Shown here in pieces: positions 42,171 to 50,957 of a DNA stretch of 64,000 nt. Position numbers and translations under genes: made by a program. This DNA comes from Muricauda sp. MAR_2010_75. GTDB taxonomy: Bacteria > Bacteroidota > Bacteroidia > Flavobacteriales > Flavobacteriaceae. A model generated the notes under the pieces. The model did not search any database, was not told where the DNA came from, and saw only the letters and a program-made list of their open reading frames with translations. The stretch covers positions 829,501 to 893,500 of the forward strand of contig NZ_JQNJ01000001.1 of assembly GCF_000745185.1 (NCBI RefSeq), read 5' to 3'. Each line of letters opens with the position of its first letter. Position 1 is the stretch's first letter.

Positions 42171-43370
42171 ATGAAACAGCTGCGTTCCATTACACTTCTA
42201 CTTCTTTTCGGATTGATTACGGCATTTACCGTTTTTAAAAATCAACCCGATTCCGATGACCCCTCAGTGGCCGTAATGGCCTATTACGTTCCAGAGAAGG
42301 AGTATAAACCTGAGGAACTTCCTTTGCATCAACTCACCCATATCATTTTTTCCTTTACCCATGTGATTGATGGAAAAATGCAATTCAGAAATGAAGAAGA
42401 TGGCAAAAAATTGGAACAATTGGTAGAACAGCGAAAAAATCATCCAAATCTCAAAATAATGATTGCCTGTGGCGGATGGGGTGCTGATGGGTTTTCCGAT
42501 ATGTCCCAGACTACGGAAAACAGGAAAAAATTTGTGGAAAGTGTGATTGAATTCAATAAAAAATACGATTTGGATGGAATTGACATTGATTGGGAATACC
42601 CAGCCATTCCCGCTGCGGATACTGGTGCACGACCTGAAGACAAACAAAATTTCACCCTTTTGATGAAAGAATTACGGGAATCCTTGGATACACTGGAACG
42701 CAAACAGACCTTGACCTTTGCTTCAGCAGGTTGGAAACCCTACTACGACAACATCGAACTGAATAAGGTAATGGATTATGTGGACTACATGAACATTATG
42801 ACCTACGATCAAGTCGGTTCAAACTCTCCTTATACCGGACACCATACACCTCTGGGCTATATCAAAGAAAAAGACCTTGAAGGTACTCCAGCAGCAGAAT
42901 TCATCAATAATTGGAAAAAAGAACGTGGTGATGACCGGGATTACGGCCCAAGATCTGCCGAAAAAATAGTGGAATACTGTCTGGAACAAGGGGTAAAACC
43001 TGAACAAATGGTAATTGGTTCCGCTTTTTATGGACGCGCCTGGAAGGGCGTTCCTCCCCATAACAATGGGCTTTACCAGACCAACGCCGGTCCGTATATT
43101 GGATGGGCCGCCTATTACAATATCCGAAGTGATTTTGAACAAAACCCCAATTTTAAACGCTATTGGGACTCCATTGCCAAAGCACCCTACCTCTACAACG
43201 CCAAAGACAGTATTTTCATCAGTTATGACGATACCGTTTCGGTACGAATGAAAACCGAATATGCCCTAAAAAAGAAATTGGGCGGGATCATGTTTTGGCA
43301 ATTGGGCAATGATACCAAGGAAAAAAACAGTCTCCTAAAATCAATGTTTGATGCCGCCACCAAGGATTAA
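42171..43370 (+). CDS. secreted GH18 chitinase-like glycoside hydrolase
   Basis: 399 residues with an N-terminal hydrophobic signal (LRSITLLLLFGLITAFTVF). A GH18 TIM barrel follows: the first strand VAVMAYYVPE, the substrate motif MIACGGWG (SxGG-like) near residue 97, and the catalytic DGIDIDWEYP at 135-144 with acid Glu142 in the DxxDxDxE motif, then MNIMTYDQVG and IGSAFYGRAW. An insertion domain with YGPRSAEK is present between strands. The end GGIMFWQLGND is typical. It probably hydrolyses chitin or related GlcNAc polymers outside the inner membrane. It converges with the copper locus, 1 bp apart. Confidence 0.92.
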   Translation: MKQLRSITLLLLFGLITAFTVFKNQPDSDDPSVAVMAYYVPEKEYKPEELPLHQLTHIIFSFTHVIDGKMQFRNEEDGKKLEQLVEQRKNHPNLKIMIACGGWGADGFSDMSQTTENRKKFVESVIEFNKKYDLDGIDIDWEYPAIPAADTGARPEDKQNFTLLMKELRESLDTLERKQTLTFASAGWKPYYDNIELNKVMDYVDYMNIMTYDQVGSNSPYTGHHTPLGYIKEKDLEGTPAAEFINNWKKERGDDRDYGPRSAEKIVEYCLEQGVKPEQMVIGSAFYGRAWKGVPPHNNGLYQTNAGPYIGWAAYYNIRSDFEQNPNFKRYWDSIAKAPYLYNAKDSIFISYDDTVSVRMKTEYALKKKLGGIMFWQLGNDTKEKNSLLKSMFDAATKD

Positions 43371-43371
43371 A

Positions 43372-45093
43372 TTACCACGTATGGACCACACTGCCACAGG
43401 TTAGCATGGCCTCTCCATAATAGGGGTTTCTAATTTCCTTTTCGGCACTTATCCAATTGGCTCCTTTATTATTATCCGCCATAGGACAATGCTGTACATA
43501 CAGTTTTTGGTCCAAGCCCTTCAATTGGTTTCCAATTAGAATCATGTTTTCCGACAACAGCACAAAATCCTTTCGTTGGGACTCAATGGAGCTTTCTTCA
43601 GCGATATTGGAAAGGTATTCTTCAATTTTTTTTACATGGGTCGTCCCCATATCATCCATTTCCATGGATTTTAGATTTTGTATTGTTTGTGCTGTCTCGC
43701 TCGCCCATTTTTTTGCCTTGTCGGTATCCGAATCTACCAAGGCATTTTTCAGCTTTAAGTAGGAGTCCAACACTTCATTGAATGCAGTTTCAAAGTCATT
43801 TGAAAAGTCCATCCTCATCCCATGGCCTTCATGCCCGGTCATGGTCGCACCACCACTCTTGTTCATCATGGATTTTTTACCTTGCAATTGGGCTGCGGCA
43901 TCCACGGTAAAGGTACCTTTGGCCACAACCTCTTCCCCAACTTCAAGACCGGAGACCACGGGGTAGCTGCCATTGCTCAAATTTCCCAAGGCTACTTCCC
44001 GCATTTCAAAAACGGATTCACCGGGGTTTGGTTGTACATAAACCACCGAACGTTCCCCCGTCCATAGCACTGCACTTTCAGGAACGGTGACCACGTCTGC
44101 CATCATGTTTTCTGACGTTTTTATTTCCCCAACCACAAACATTCCCGGTTTCAATAGGCCTTTTTTGTTGTCCAATTCTGCTCGAACTTCCAAGGTTCTA
44201 CTGGAATTGTTCAGCAAGGGATCCACAAAGGAAATGGTCGCCTGAAATGTTTCATTGGGATATGACCTGGTTGACACTTCTAGCGTTTGCCCTTTTTTGA
44301 AGAGCTCCAACTGGTTTTCATAGGCATCAAAAATGGCCCATACCGAATTTAAATTGGCCACTTTCACCAGAGGTGAACCGGTTTTCACATAATCGCCTTC
44401 CTCCACCATAATGGAAGAAACAACCCCCGAAACATTGGCATACACCGGAAAATTTTCAACCACCTTCCCCGAAGTCTCAATTTGATTGATTTGTGCATCG
44501 GACAGCTTCCATAATTTTAATTTGTTCCGTACCGCGGTATACAAAGCGGGTTGGGTGGATTTTAGTTTCAGTGCGGTAATCAATTCTTGTTGTGCCGATA
44601 CCAGTTCCGGAGAATAGATAGTGGCCAGTTGCTGCCCTCTTTTTACTTCTTCACCCTCATAATTAATGTTCAAGCGTTCTATTCTGCCATTAAAGTAAGC
44701 GGATTGTACGGCATCGGATTCTTGGTTAACAGCAACCTTTCCCGAAAGTTTTACATTCCCCTCACTGGTGTTTCCAGCTCCAACGGTCACGGTCTCCACA
44801 CCTGCCAAGGTCATGGCATTTGCCGTCATGCTAATTTGCGAATGCGATAGCCCTTCACCTGCTGAATCGGCAGGAATTAAATCCATGCCGCAAATAGGGC
44901 AAGATCCCGGTTCTGGCTGCATGATCTGCGGATGCATGGAACATGTCCACATTTCGCCGGAAGCCATCTCCGCACTATGGTCATGTACCTGCTCTTCATT
45001 TGTTGTTTCGGAGCTACCTCCAAAAATGAGGTATCCGGCCAGTAGTCCCACTACAACCGCAATCCCGATATAAATGATATTTTCTTTTTTCAT
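43372..45093 (-). CDS. CusB-type metal RND adaptor with heavy-metal-binding and DUF3347-like domains
   Basis: 573 residues, much longer than ordinary adaptors. An N-terminal membrane anchor (IIYIGIAVVVGLLAGYLIFGG) is followed by a heavy-metal-binding domain [26 protein letters not shown], which is the YHS-like metal pouch. The adaptor core follows: barrel-sandwich hybrid (VYANVSGVVSSIMVEEGDYVKTG), beta-barrel and membrane-proximal parts, and a His/Met-rich patch (GHEGHGMRMDF). The C-terminal about 150 residues resemble DUF3347 (AFNEVLDSYLKLKNALVDSDTDKAKKWA ... VQHCPMADNNKGANWIS ... NPYYGEAMLTCG), a periplasmic metal-site domain. Delivers copper/silver to the CusA pump. It ends the copper locus, 3 bp after the PepSY gene. 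Confidence 0.92.
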   Translation of the reverse strand: MKKENIIYIGIAVVVGLLAGYLIFGGSSETTNEEQVHDHSAEMASGEMWTCSMHPQIMQPEPGSCPICGMDLIPADSAGEGLSHSQISMTANAMTLAGVETVTVGAGNTSEGNVKLSGKVAVNQESDAVQSAYFNGRIERLNINYEGEEVKRGQQLATIYSPELVSAQQELITALKLKSTQPALYTAVRNKLKLWKLSDAQINQIETSGKVVENFPVYANVSGVVSSIMVEEGDYVKTGSPLVKVANLNSVWAIFDAYENQLELFKKGQTLEVSTRSYPNETFQATISFVDPLLNNSSRTLEVRAELDNKKGLLKPGMFVVGEIKTSENMMADVVTVPESAVLWTGERSVVYVQPNPGESVFEMREVALGNLSNGSYPVVSGLEVGEEVVAKGTFTVDAAAQLQGKKSMMNKSGGATMTGHEGHGMRMDFSNDFETAFNEVLDSYLKLKNALVDSDTDKAKKWASETAQTIQNLKSMEMDDMGTTHVKKIEEYLSNIAEESSIESQRKDFVLLSENMILIGNQLKGLDQKLYVQHCPMADNNKGANWISAEKEIRNPYYGEAMLTCGSVVHTW

Positions 45094-45096
45094 GTG

Positions 45097-45804
45097 TTAT
45101 TTTTTTCTTTTTACAACCTTTCGCATCGTTGGCGATGAGGTAAACCAGAGCAAAAATCCGCTCAGTACAGTAATCAATCCCATAAGGGAAAAGGCTCGAA
45201 GGACGGTTGTATTAAAATCGTCCCTACTTTCATAATCCATTGTATGGGTCATCCACAGAAAATCGAACCAACGCCAATTCCGGTGCCGAACAGTCTGAAA
45301 AGAACCATCCTCCACCGATACATAGACCTTGATGTCTTCAGGGGACTCATACGAAATCACATAAGCCGGTAATTTTCGTTCCCGGTACTCGTGGTGCTTA
45401 TCGGTTTCTTGAATCACCTCAACAGCCTTTACCTTTAGCTCAGGTGACATCTGTTTTTGGGCAACCGCCAAGGCTTCTTGTTCCGAAATACCCTTTTTTA
45501 GACTTCCATCCCTAGCATTGACCAAAAATTCATTATTGATCCAATAGTAAGGTTCCCCTCCTATGTCCTTTAGGTGCAACGAACTTATTTTAGCAGGTAG
45601 ATTGATTTGCGAAAGTCCAATGAGACCATCAAAAGCTGCAGGTTCATAATCCATATTCCTGAAGTGATCCCCATGGATTTCATCAATATCAGTCCAACTG
45701 AAGTAAAGGCCGCTGGCCGTCCACATGATGAATTGAATTCCCAAAAACAGCCCCAAATATCGGTGGGCCTTTCTAATCTTAACCGCTGTTGTTCGTTTTA
45801 CCAT
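45097..45804 (-). CDS. PepSY-domain membrane protein
   Basis: 235 residues from ATG 45804. Two transmembrane helices: one near the start (HRYLGLFLGIQFIMWTASGLYFSW, about 16-40) and one near the end (FSLMGLITVLSGFLLWF), with a periplasmic PepSY-type region between (ISEQEALAVAQKQMSPELKVKAVEVIQETDKHHEYRERKLPAYVISYESPEDIKVYVSVEDGSF). The WMTHTMDYESRDDFN segment is typical of the iron/copper-associated PepSY membrane proteins. The gene follows copA by 7 bp, which suggests a copper or haem oxidoreduction role; the real function is not known. Confidence 0.85.
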   Translation of the reverse strand: MVKRTTAVKIRKAHRYLGLFLGIQFIMWTASGLYFSWTDIDEIHGDHFRNMDYEPAAFDGLIGLSQINLPAKISSLHLKDIGGEPYYWINNEFLVNARDGSLKKGISEQEALAVAQKQMSPELKVKAVEVIQETDKHHEYRERKLPAYVISYESPEDIKVYVSVEDGSFQTVRHRNWRWFDFLWMTHTMDYESRDDFNTTVLRAFSLMGLITVLSGFLLWFTSSPTMRKVVKRKK

Positions 45805-45811
45805 TTTAGTT

Positions 45812-48313
45812 TTAGTCGATTGATTTAGTTCGTAGTCGCAATGCATTGGCTATCACCGATACCGAGCTAAAGCTCATGGCGAGGGCTGCAATCATGGGTG
45901 AGAGCAAAATCCCAAAGAAGGGATAGAGCACCCCTGCCGCAACCGGCACACCGATGGTGTTGTAGATCAATGCAAAAAATAGGTTTTGTTTTATGTTTTT
46001 CATCACGGCCTCACTAAGGTTCCGTGCTTTTACAATGCCGTGCAGGTCGCCTTTTACCAAAGTGATCATGGCACTTTCTATGGCCACATCGGTACCCGTA
46101 CCCATAGCAATGCCCAAGTCGCTCTTGGCCAGTGCTGGAGCATCGTTGATGCCATCCCCGGCCATGGCAACCACTTTTCCTTGGCCTTGCAAACGCTCCA
46201 CTTCTTTCATTTTATCCTCTGGCAGGGTTTCTGCCTTAAAATCATTCAAATGCAATTCACTGGCAACCGCCTTGGCCGTGTTGGCATTATCCCCGGTGAG
46301 CATGATCACAGAAATTCCCTTCTCTTGAATAGCCTTTATAGCTTTGGCACTGGTTTCTTTTAATTTATCGCCGATGGCCACAAAGCCATGGCATTTTCCG
46401 TCAATGGCAATGTACGAAACGGTCATGCCTTTGTCCTGTGCTTTTTTGACCTTGACTTGCATCTCGTCAGATATTTCCGCTTGGGCCTTTTCCATCAATT
46501 TAAGGTTACCCAAATGAACTTCGGCATCCTTGATTTTACCTTCAACCCCCATACCCGTAACCGCATTGAAGGACTCTGTTTTTAGAATCTTGATGTCTTG
46601 TTCCTTACCATAATTTACCGTAGCCTGCGCTAAAGGGTGTTCACTATTGGCATTAACCGAGACCATATATTGCAACAAATCTTTTTCCGAATAATCATCT
46701 GAAAATACCTCCAAATGATCAAACGTGGGTTTGCCTTCGGTTATGGTTCCTGTTTTGTCGATAATCAAGGTGTCCACATCAGCCATTTTTTCCAAGGCTT
46801 CTGCATTTTTAATAAGCACCCCATTTTGGGCACCCTTACCCACCCCGACCATCACGGACATTGGGGTCGCGAGACCCAGTGCACACGGACAGGCAATGAT
46901 CAAGACCGCAATGGCATTGATCAATGCGTAGACATAGGCGGGCTGTGGCCCCCAAATGGCCCAAACTGCAAATGTGATCACGGAAATAATGACCACTGCA
47001 GGCACAAAATAAGCCGATACCTTATCCGCCAAATTCTGAATGGGTGCCCGGCTTCGGCTGGCTTGGTTCACCATATCGATGATTTGTGATAAAAGCGTAT
47101 CGCTACCCACTTTTTCAGCTTTCATCAAAAAAGATTGATTTCCATTAATGGTGCCACTGCTGACCTTGTCATCCACTCCTTTTTCAACGGGAATGGGTTC
47201 ACCAGTTACCATGGATTCGTCCACAGAGGTTTCCCCTTCAGTGATAATGCCATCCACAGGAATTTTTTCTCCCGGTTTTACCCGAAGGATATCACCTTTT
47301 TCAATGTCATCGATACTGACTTCAACCTCCTCGCCATCCACAACTTTGACGGCTTTGTTAGGGGCCAATTTCAACAATTCCTTTACAGCATTATTGGTTT
47401 TGCTATGCGCTCTGGCTTCCAACAATTGTCCTAAAAGCACCAGCGTAAGGATAACAGTTGCTGCTTCAAAATATACATGAACCGCCCCAGATTCGGTCTT
47501 GAATTGGTCTGGAAAAAACCCAGGAAACAACAGTCCAAGTATACTGAACACAAATGCCACACCGGCACCGATTCCAATTAAGGTGAACATATTCAGGTTC
47601 CATGTTTTTATACTTCGGTAGGCCCGTTCAAAAAACATCCATGTGGCGTAAAAGACCACAGGAAGTGATAACCCAAACTGCACCCAGTTCCAGTATCTGG
47701 GCGCCATTAGTTGGTACAATGGGTTATCGGGTATCATCTCACTCATGGCAATCAGGAAAATAGGGAGCGTAAACCCCACCGCTATCCAAAACTTCTTGAG
47801 CAGTTTTTTATAGGTCTTTTCCTCAGCACTGGCTTCCGGCTTCATCGGCACCAAATCCATTCCGCAAATGGGGCAAGAACCGGGACCATCTTCCACCACT
47901 TCGGGGTGCATGGGGCAGGTCCATTGTTGTTTGGAACTTGTATCTGTGTTCTGTTCCTCTACCAAATCCATACCACAAACCGGGCAGTCTCCTGGTTCTT
48001 CGTAGGTTTTGTCCCCTTCGCATCGCATGGGGCAATAAAAGGTGCCATTCCCGTTCGAAACCGTTTTTTTTTCCTCTTTCTTGGGGGGATGATGGTGGTG
48101 ACCGTGCGTATGAATGCTGTATCCGCCCCCATCTTTTTCCAAAGCTTCCTCGAAGGTTTCAATGGGAATATGTTCCTTCATCTCGATTGCAGCCTCGGCC
48201 TTCTCCAAACTGACTTCAACCCCGGTAACCCCATCAACTTTTGAAAGGGTTTGCTCTACATGATTTCTACAGCCATTACAGCTCATTCCGTGTATGTGAT
48301 AGGTATGTTTCAT
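45812..48313 (-). CDS. copA: CopA-type copper P1B-ATPase with HMA and two heavy-metal-binding domains
   Basis: 833 residues. The N-terminus has an HMA domain (GMSCNGC at 9-15), a His-rich stretch ([10 protein letters not shown], 68-77), and two metal-binding CPM-type domains (FYCPMRCEG...CPVCGMDLV, 93-118; TCPMHPEV...CPICGMDLV, 132-155). The ATPase core has TGE at 370-372, the transport motif CPC at 475-477, and the phosphorylated Asp519 in DKTGT, with [10 protein letters not shown] near 740. CPC and the last transmembrane pair indicate Cu+ export from the cytoplasm. The gene order suggests pairing with the Cus-like pump. A CAAAACTA box precedes it. Confidence 0.96.
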   Translation of the reverse strand: MKHTYHIHGMSCNGCRNHVEQTLSKVDGVTGVEVSLEKAEAAIEMKEHIPIETFEEALEKDGGGYSIHTHGHHHHPPKKEEKKTVSNGNGTFYCPMRCEGDKTYEEPGDCPVCGMDLVEEQNTDTSSKQQWTCPMHPEVVEDGPGSCPICGMDLVPMKPEASAEEKTYKKLLKKFWIAVGFTLPIFLIAMSEMIPDNPLYQLMAPRYWNWVQFGLSLPVVFYATWMFFERAYRSIKTWNLNMFTLIGIGAGVAFVFSILGLLFPGFFPDQFKTESGAVHVYFEAATVILTLVLLGQLLEARAHSKTNNAVKELLKLAPNKAVKVVDGEEVEVSIDDIEKGDILRVKPGEKIPVDGIITEGETSVDESMVTGEPIPVEKGVDDKVSSGTINGNQSFLMKAEKVGSDTLLSQIIDMVNQASRSRAPIQNLADKVSAYFVPAVVIISVITFAVWAIWGPQPAYVYALINAIAVLIIACPCALGLATPMSVMVGVGKGAQNGVLIKNAEALEKMADVDTLIIDKTGTITEGKPTFDHLEVFSDDYSEKDLLQYMVSVNANSEHPLAQATVNYGKEQDIKILKTESFNAVTGMGVEGKIKDAEVHLGNLKLMEKAQAEISDEMQVKVKKAQDKGMTVSYIAIDGKCHGFVAIGDKLKETSAKAIKAIQEKGISVIMLTGDNANTAKAVASELHLNDFKAETLPEDKMKEVERLQGQGKVVAMAGDGINDAPALAKSDLGIAMGTGTDVAIESAMITLVKGDLHGIVKARNLSEAVMKNIKQNLFFALIYNTIGVPVAAGVLYPFFGILLSPMIAALAMSFSSVSVIANALRLRTKSID

Positions 48314-48330
48314 CTTTTTTGTTTTTTATT

Positions 48331-48338
48331 CAAAACTA
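48331..48338 (-). promoter_or_regulatory. -7 box (TAGTTTTG on minus strand) for copA
   Basis: Exact match of the reverse complement to TANNTTTG, 17 bp upstream of copA, so the ATPase may have its own promoter inside the locus. It lies in the 67-bp gap after the regulator gene. Confidence 0.45.
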
Positions 48339-48380
48339 GCTGAATACCAGTCGGAAGCTTTTTATAATTCTGGGTTTCTT

Positions 48381-48932
48381 TTATACAATTTGGTCCAACG
48401 GCCTCCTGTTCCACTCCTGTACCTTTTTATAGTCAGTCATCGACATTCCAGTTACTGATTTAAATTGTTTGGCCAAATGGCTACTGCTCTTGTAGTTTAA
48501 ATCGTAGGCTATTTCGGAGAAGGTTTTGGTTCCCATTTGTATCTCTTCCTTTACCTTCTCCATTTTGAGGAGGATAAAATACTTTTCAATGGTCAACCCC
48601 TCTTTGGCACTGAACATTTTACTAAGTGCCGAATAGTCTCTGTTCAGTTTTTGGGCCAAGTATTCTGAGAGATTTTGATCGGAACGATTTTCTAACGCAT
48701 TGATCAAGTGTTTCTTGATATCGACGATATACGTCTGATTGACATCCTCAATCAATTCAAAACCATTTTTGGTCAAAATCTCCCGAATATGCTCTATTTG
48801 GCCCATGGCCGAATCTTTAAATTCAACTTCGCCCAAGTCAATTTGCACCACTTCAATGCCCATATCCCGAAATTCGTTTTTCAGGACACCTTTGCATCTT
48901 TCGCATACCATATTTTTGACTTTAATACGCAT
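48381..48932 (-). CDS. copper-locus AraC-family regulator with N-terminal HMA-like CxxC domain
   Basis: 183 residues. The first 70 residues look like a heavy-metal-associated fold (MRIKVKNMVCERCKGVLKNEFRDMGI ... LTKNGFELIED) with Cys10 and Cys13 in a VCERC motif. The remainder is an AraC-type two-part HTH: LSEYLAQKLNRDYSALSKMFSAKEGLTIEKYF and FSEIAYDLNYKSSSHLAKQFKSVTGMSMTDYKK. There is no other ligand domain, so the CxxC domain is the likely Cu+ sensor. It is next to copA and the metal lipoprotein gene. The HMA-like assignment is by motif and length. Confidence 0.85.
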   Translation of the reverse strand: MRIKVKNMVCERCKGVLKNEFRDMGIEVVQIDLGEVEFKDSAMGQIEHIREILTKNGFELIEDVNQTYIVDIKKHLINALENRSDQNLSEYLAQKLNRDYSALSKMFSAKEGLTIEKYFILLKMEKVKEEIQMGTKTFSEIAYDLNYKSSSHLAKQFKSVTGMSMTDYKKVQEWNRRPLDQIV

Positions 48933-48962
48933 AGTGGTACAATTTGATTGTGACGATTCTAC

Positions 48963-49298
48963 TTAATTATGGGTGTGCCCATCTGCCATGTGCTCCTCAT
49001 TCAACACATAGGTCATACCGCAAACAGGGCATTTCCCCTCTTCATCACTTCCACTGCCCTCACAATGCATTGGACAAACATATTTAGAGGTATATTCCTT
49101 ACCTTCCATTTTAGCAGTCTCCATACCATCCATATCATGATCTTCATGGTTCATGTTATCCATATCATGGCCTTCGTGCTCCATGGTGGCTTCCGTGGAT
49201 GTTTCCTTTGCTTCCTCCGTTTTTCCTTTGCACGATACGGTAAGTACCAACGCAGATGCAAATGCAATTCCGATAATTGTTCTGATGTTTGTTCTCAT
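48963..49298 (-). CDS. His/Met-rich lipoprotein with heavy-metal-binding domain
   Basis: 111 residues. Lipoprotein signal (MRTNIRTIIGIAFASALVLTVSC, lipobox TVSC). A middle stretch is very rich in His, Met, Asp and Glu (MEHEGHDMDNMNHEDHDMDGM), suitable for periplasmic Cu+/Ag+ binding. The C-terminus is a heavy-metal-binding domain, YVCPMHCEG...CPVCGMTYV, ending HMADGHTHN. It probably buffers copper at the outer membrane or hands it to the pump. It follows the CusC-type gene by 16 bp. Confidence 0.9.
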   Translation of the reverse strand: MRTNIRTIIGIAFASALVLTVSCKGKTEEAKETSTEATMEHEGHDMDNMNHEDHDMDGMETAKMEGKEYTSKYVCPMHCEGSGSDEEGKCPVCGMTYVLNEEHMADGHTHN

Positions 49299-49314
49299 TT
49301 TGATAAAATTAAAT

Positions 49315-50592
49315 TTACTTGTTGATTAAATAATTGATGATGGCAGATTGTAAATAATACAGCTGCACAGATTGTATTTGATTCGTTTGAAACTTTAATT
49401 GTAATTCTTGAATATCCAACACATCGTTGAAGTCGATGGTTCCAGTCTCATAGTTCTTGATCAGGATTTCTTCAGCATCCTTTGCCTGATCTAGGTTCTT
49501 TGCTTGAGTTTGATGGGCAATACGTGCTTGATTCCGCTGCGAAATGGCATAGGCATAGGCATTCTCCAATACGTTTAATCGCTCTGCTTTTTGCAGTTCA
49601 ATCTCCTTTTGACGAAGCTCATTCTGCTTCGTGACTGATTTAAACCTGTTGTTGAAAACGGGAATGGAAAACGTGACCATGGGCATCACAATATCCTTTC
49701 CATTATCACTGAACACCATATCCTCCCGTTCCGAAACAGGGATGTAGTCCAACCCAATCCCAAAGCTAGGGGCGTTCTCCTTTTGATTCAGTAATTCCGA
49801 TTGCGTAACCGATTCGTACAATTGGTCGTATTTGAGCAACTCCGGATTTAAACTTAAATCGTCCTTGTTGAGGATAGAGTCATCCTCCGGAATTTCCATT
49901 TCCTCCACAACCTCCACGGCGATACTTTCCTCACGATTCAACAAATTATTGAAAACCGCCTGCTCCGCCAGGTAGGATTGTTCCAATACTTCTTTTTGTT
50001 GTTGCAATTCATTTTGGCGAATTTGAAGTTTCAAAATATCCACCGCCGAAGCTTTTCCCACCTCAACCGAAGTTAATGCCAGGGTTTCATAGGTTTTGAG
50101 CAGTTCAATATTTTCCTGAAGTACTTTTTGTTTCGCCTGAATCCCGTATAAATTGTAGTAGGATTGTGCCAATGACAATGCCAATTTTCGTTTGGCGATG
50201 ACAATTTCGGTATACTCCGTCTCCGCCATGGAACTGGCATAGTTTTCCCGGGCCGTGATAGTGCCAAACCATGGCAACATCTGCGAAACCGAAAACCGTG
50301 CCCGTTGCGCTCCCGTTCTGGTCTCTGGTTCACTCACAAAATATCCCGCAGCAACGGTGGTGTTGGGCAAGGTATTCATTTCACTCACCTTTTCTTTTGC
50401 AATATTGTACCGCAGCTCCAAAGCTTGAATCATGGGACTGTTCTGCTCAGCTTCTTGCAGATAAAACTCCAACGATTGGGCACTTAAAAAGTGAAAAGTG
50501 AAAAGTGAAAAGATCAGAATACTTGCTCTCCTTAAATTGAAAGTGAAAGATGAAAAGTGAAAAATAATTTTTATGTTATTTTGTTTTTCCAT
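49315..50592 (-). CDS. TolC-family outer membrane protein of the copper pump (CusC-type)
   Basis: 425 residues. TolC-type helices with two internal repeats (LEFYLQEAEQNSPMIQALELRYNIAKEKV; LDYIPVSERED; LFDGG-like motif absent, TFSIPVFNNRFKSVTKQNELRQ present). The N-terminal export signal is odd: it is encoded across two runs of an AAAAGTGA repeat and reads FHFSSFTFN ... FSLFTFHFLSAQ, so this gene may have acquired its signal from a repeat. Start ATG overlaps the stop of the four-helix-bundle gene (TAATG). It supplies the outer membrane duct for the CusA pump, separate from the TolC of the 13-19 kb operon. Confidence 0.9.
   Translation of the reverse strand: MEKQNNIKIIFHFSSFTFNLRRASILIFSLFTFHFLSAQSLEFYLQEAEQNSPMIQALELRYNIAKEKVSEMNTLPNTTVAAGYFVSEPETRTGAQRARFSVSQMLPWFGTITARENYASSMAETEYTEIVIAKRKLALSLAQSYYNLYGIQAKQKVLQENIELLKTYETLALTSVEVGKASAVDILKLQIRQNELQQQKEVLEQSYLAEQAVFNNLLNREESIAVEVVEEMEIPEDDSILNKDDLSLNPELLKYDQLYESVTQSELLNQKENAPSFGIGLDYIPVSEREDMVFSDNGKDIVMPMVTFSIPVFNNRFKSVTKQNELRQKEIELQKAERLNVLENAYAYAISQRNQARIAHQTQAKNLDQAKDAEEILIKNYETGTIDFNDVLDIQELQLKFQTNQIQSVQLYYLQSAIINYLINK
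50486..50565. repeat. AAAAGTG tandem repeats inside the cusC-like signal region
   Basis: Three adjacent AAAAGTG units lie at 50486-50506 and a related block AAAGTGAAAGATGAAAAGTG lies at 50540-50559, 33 bp apart. They code part of the signal peptide in reverse. This wording (TTTTCAC runs) is, from memory, a recurrent intergenic element in flavobacteria. Confidence 0.65.
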
Positions 50593-50945
50593 TAGAGGTT
50601 AGATTTTGAAGTCTTTACTGAACTTGCCAACATAGCTACTAATTCTTTACAAGTGAAATGCAATTTTTGGTGGCTGTCAATTTCTAAAAAATGTGTGTCT
50701 TTTAATAAGTCTAACCAGTACAAGGTTTCGTTTGCTTCTTTGAGAGCAATACTCATTTTATTGATGAAATCCTTTTTGCTTTGAGCAAATTCGGCTTCTC
50801 GAATTAATGCGCCAATGGCAGACCCACTTCTTAAAAGTTGCTTGCTTAACACAAACTCTTTTTTTTCAGTAAATAAAAGCTGTGATAGGTTTACAATTTT
50901 TATTGCAAAACCATAGCTCTTTTCTCTTAAAACACTTTTAGTCAT
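50592..50945 (-). CDS. four-helix-bundle protein (23S rRNA IVS-type family)
   Basis: 117 residues, all helical, with no signal peptide. Pattern matches the four-helix-bundle family: SYGFAIKIVNLSQLLFTEKKEFVLSKQLLRSGSAIGALIREAEFAQSKKDFINKMSIALKEANETLYWLDLL. The family was first seen in 23S rRNA intervening sequences and is now widespread in Bacteroidota as single genes of unknown function. Here it is placed inside a metal-efflux operon, 12 bp after the pump and overlapping the outer-membrane gene by 1 base. A transferred-in passenger or a small pump-associated protein are both possible. Confidence 0.85.
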   Translation of the reverse strand: MTKSVLREKSYGFAIKIVNLSQLLFTEKKEFVLSKQLLRSGSAIGALIREAEFAQSKKDFINKMSIALKEANETLYWLDLLKDTHFLEIDSHQKLHFTCKELVAMLASSVKTSKSNL

Positions 50946-50957
50946 AACTTTAATTGT

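Noticed and set aside
48933..48962. Copper-responsive palindrome upstream of the AraC regulator
   Set aside because: The 30-bp gap contains no convincing inverted or direct repeat; only the weak ATTTGATTGTGACG wording, which is not enough.
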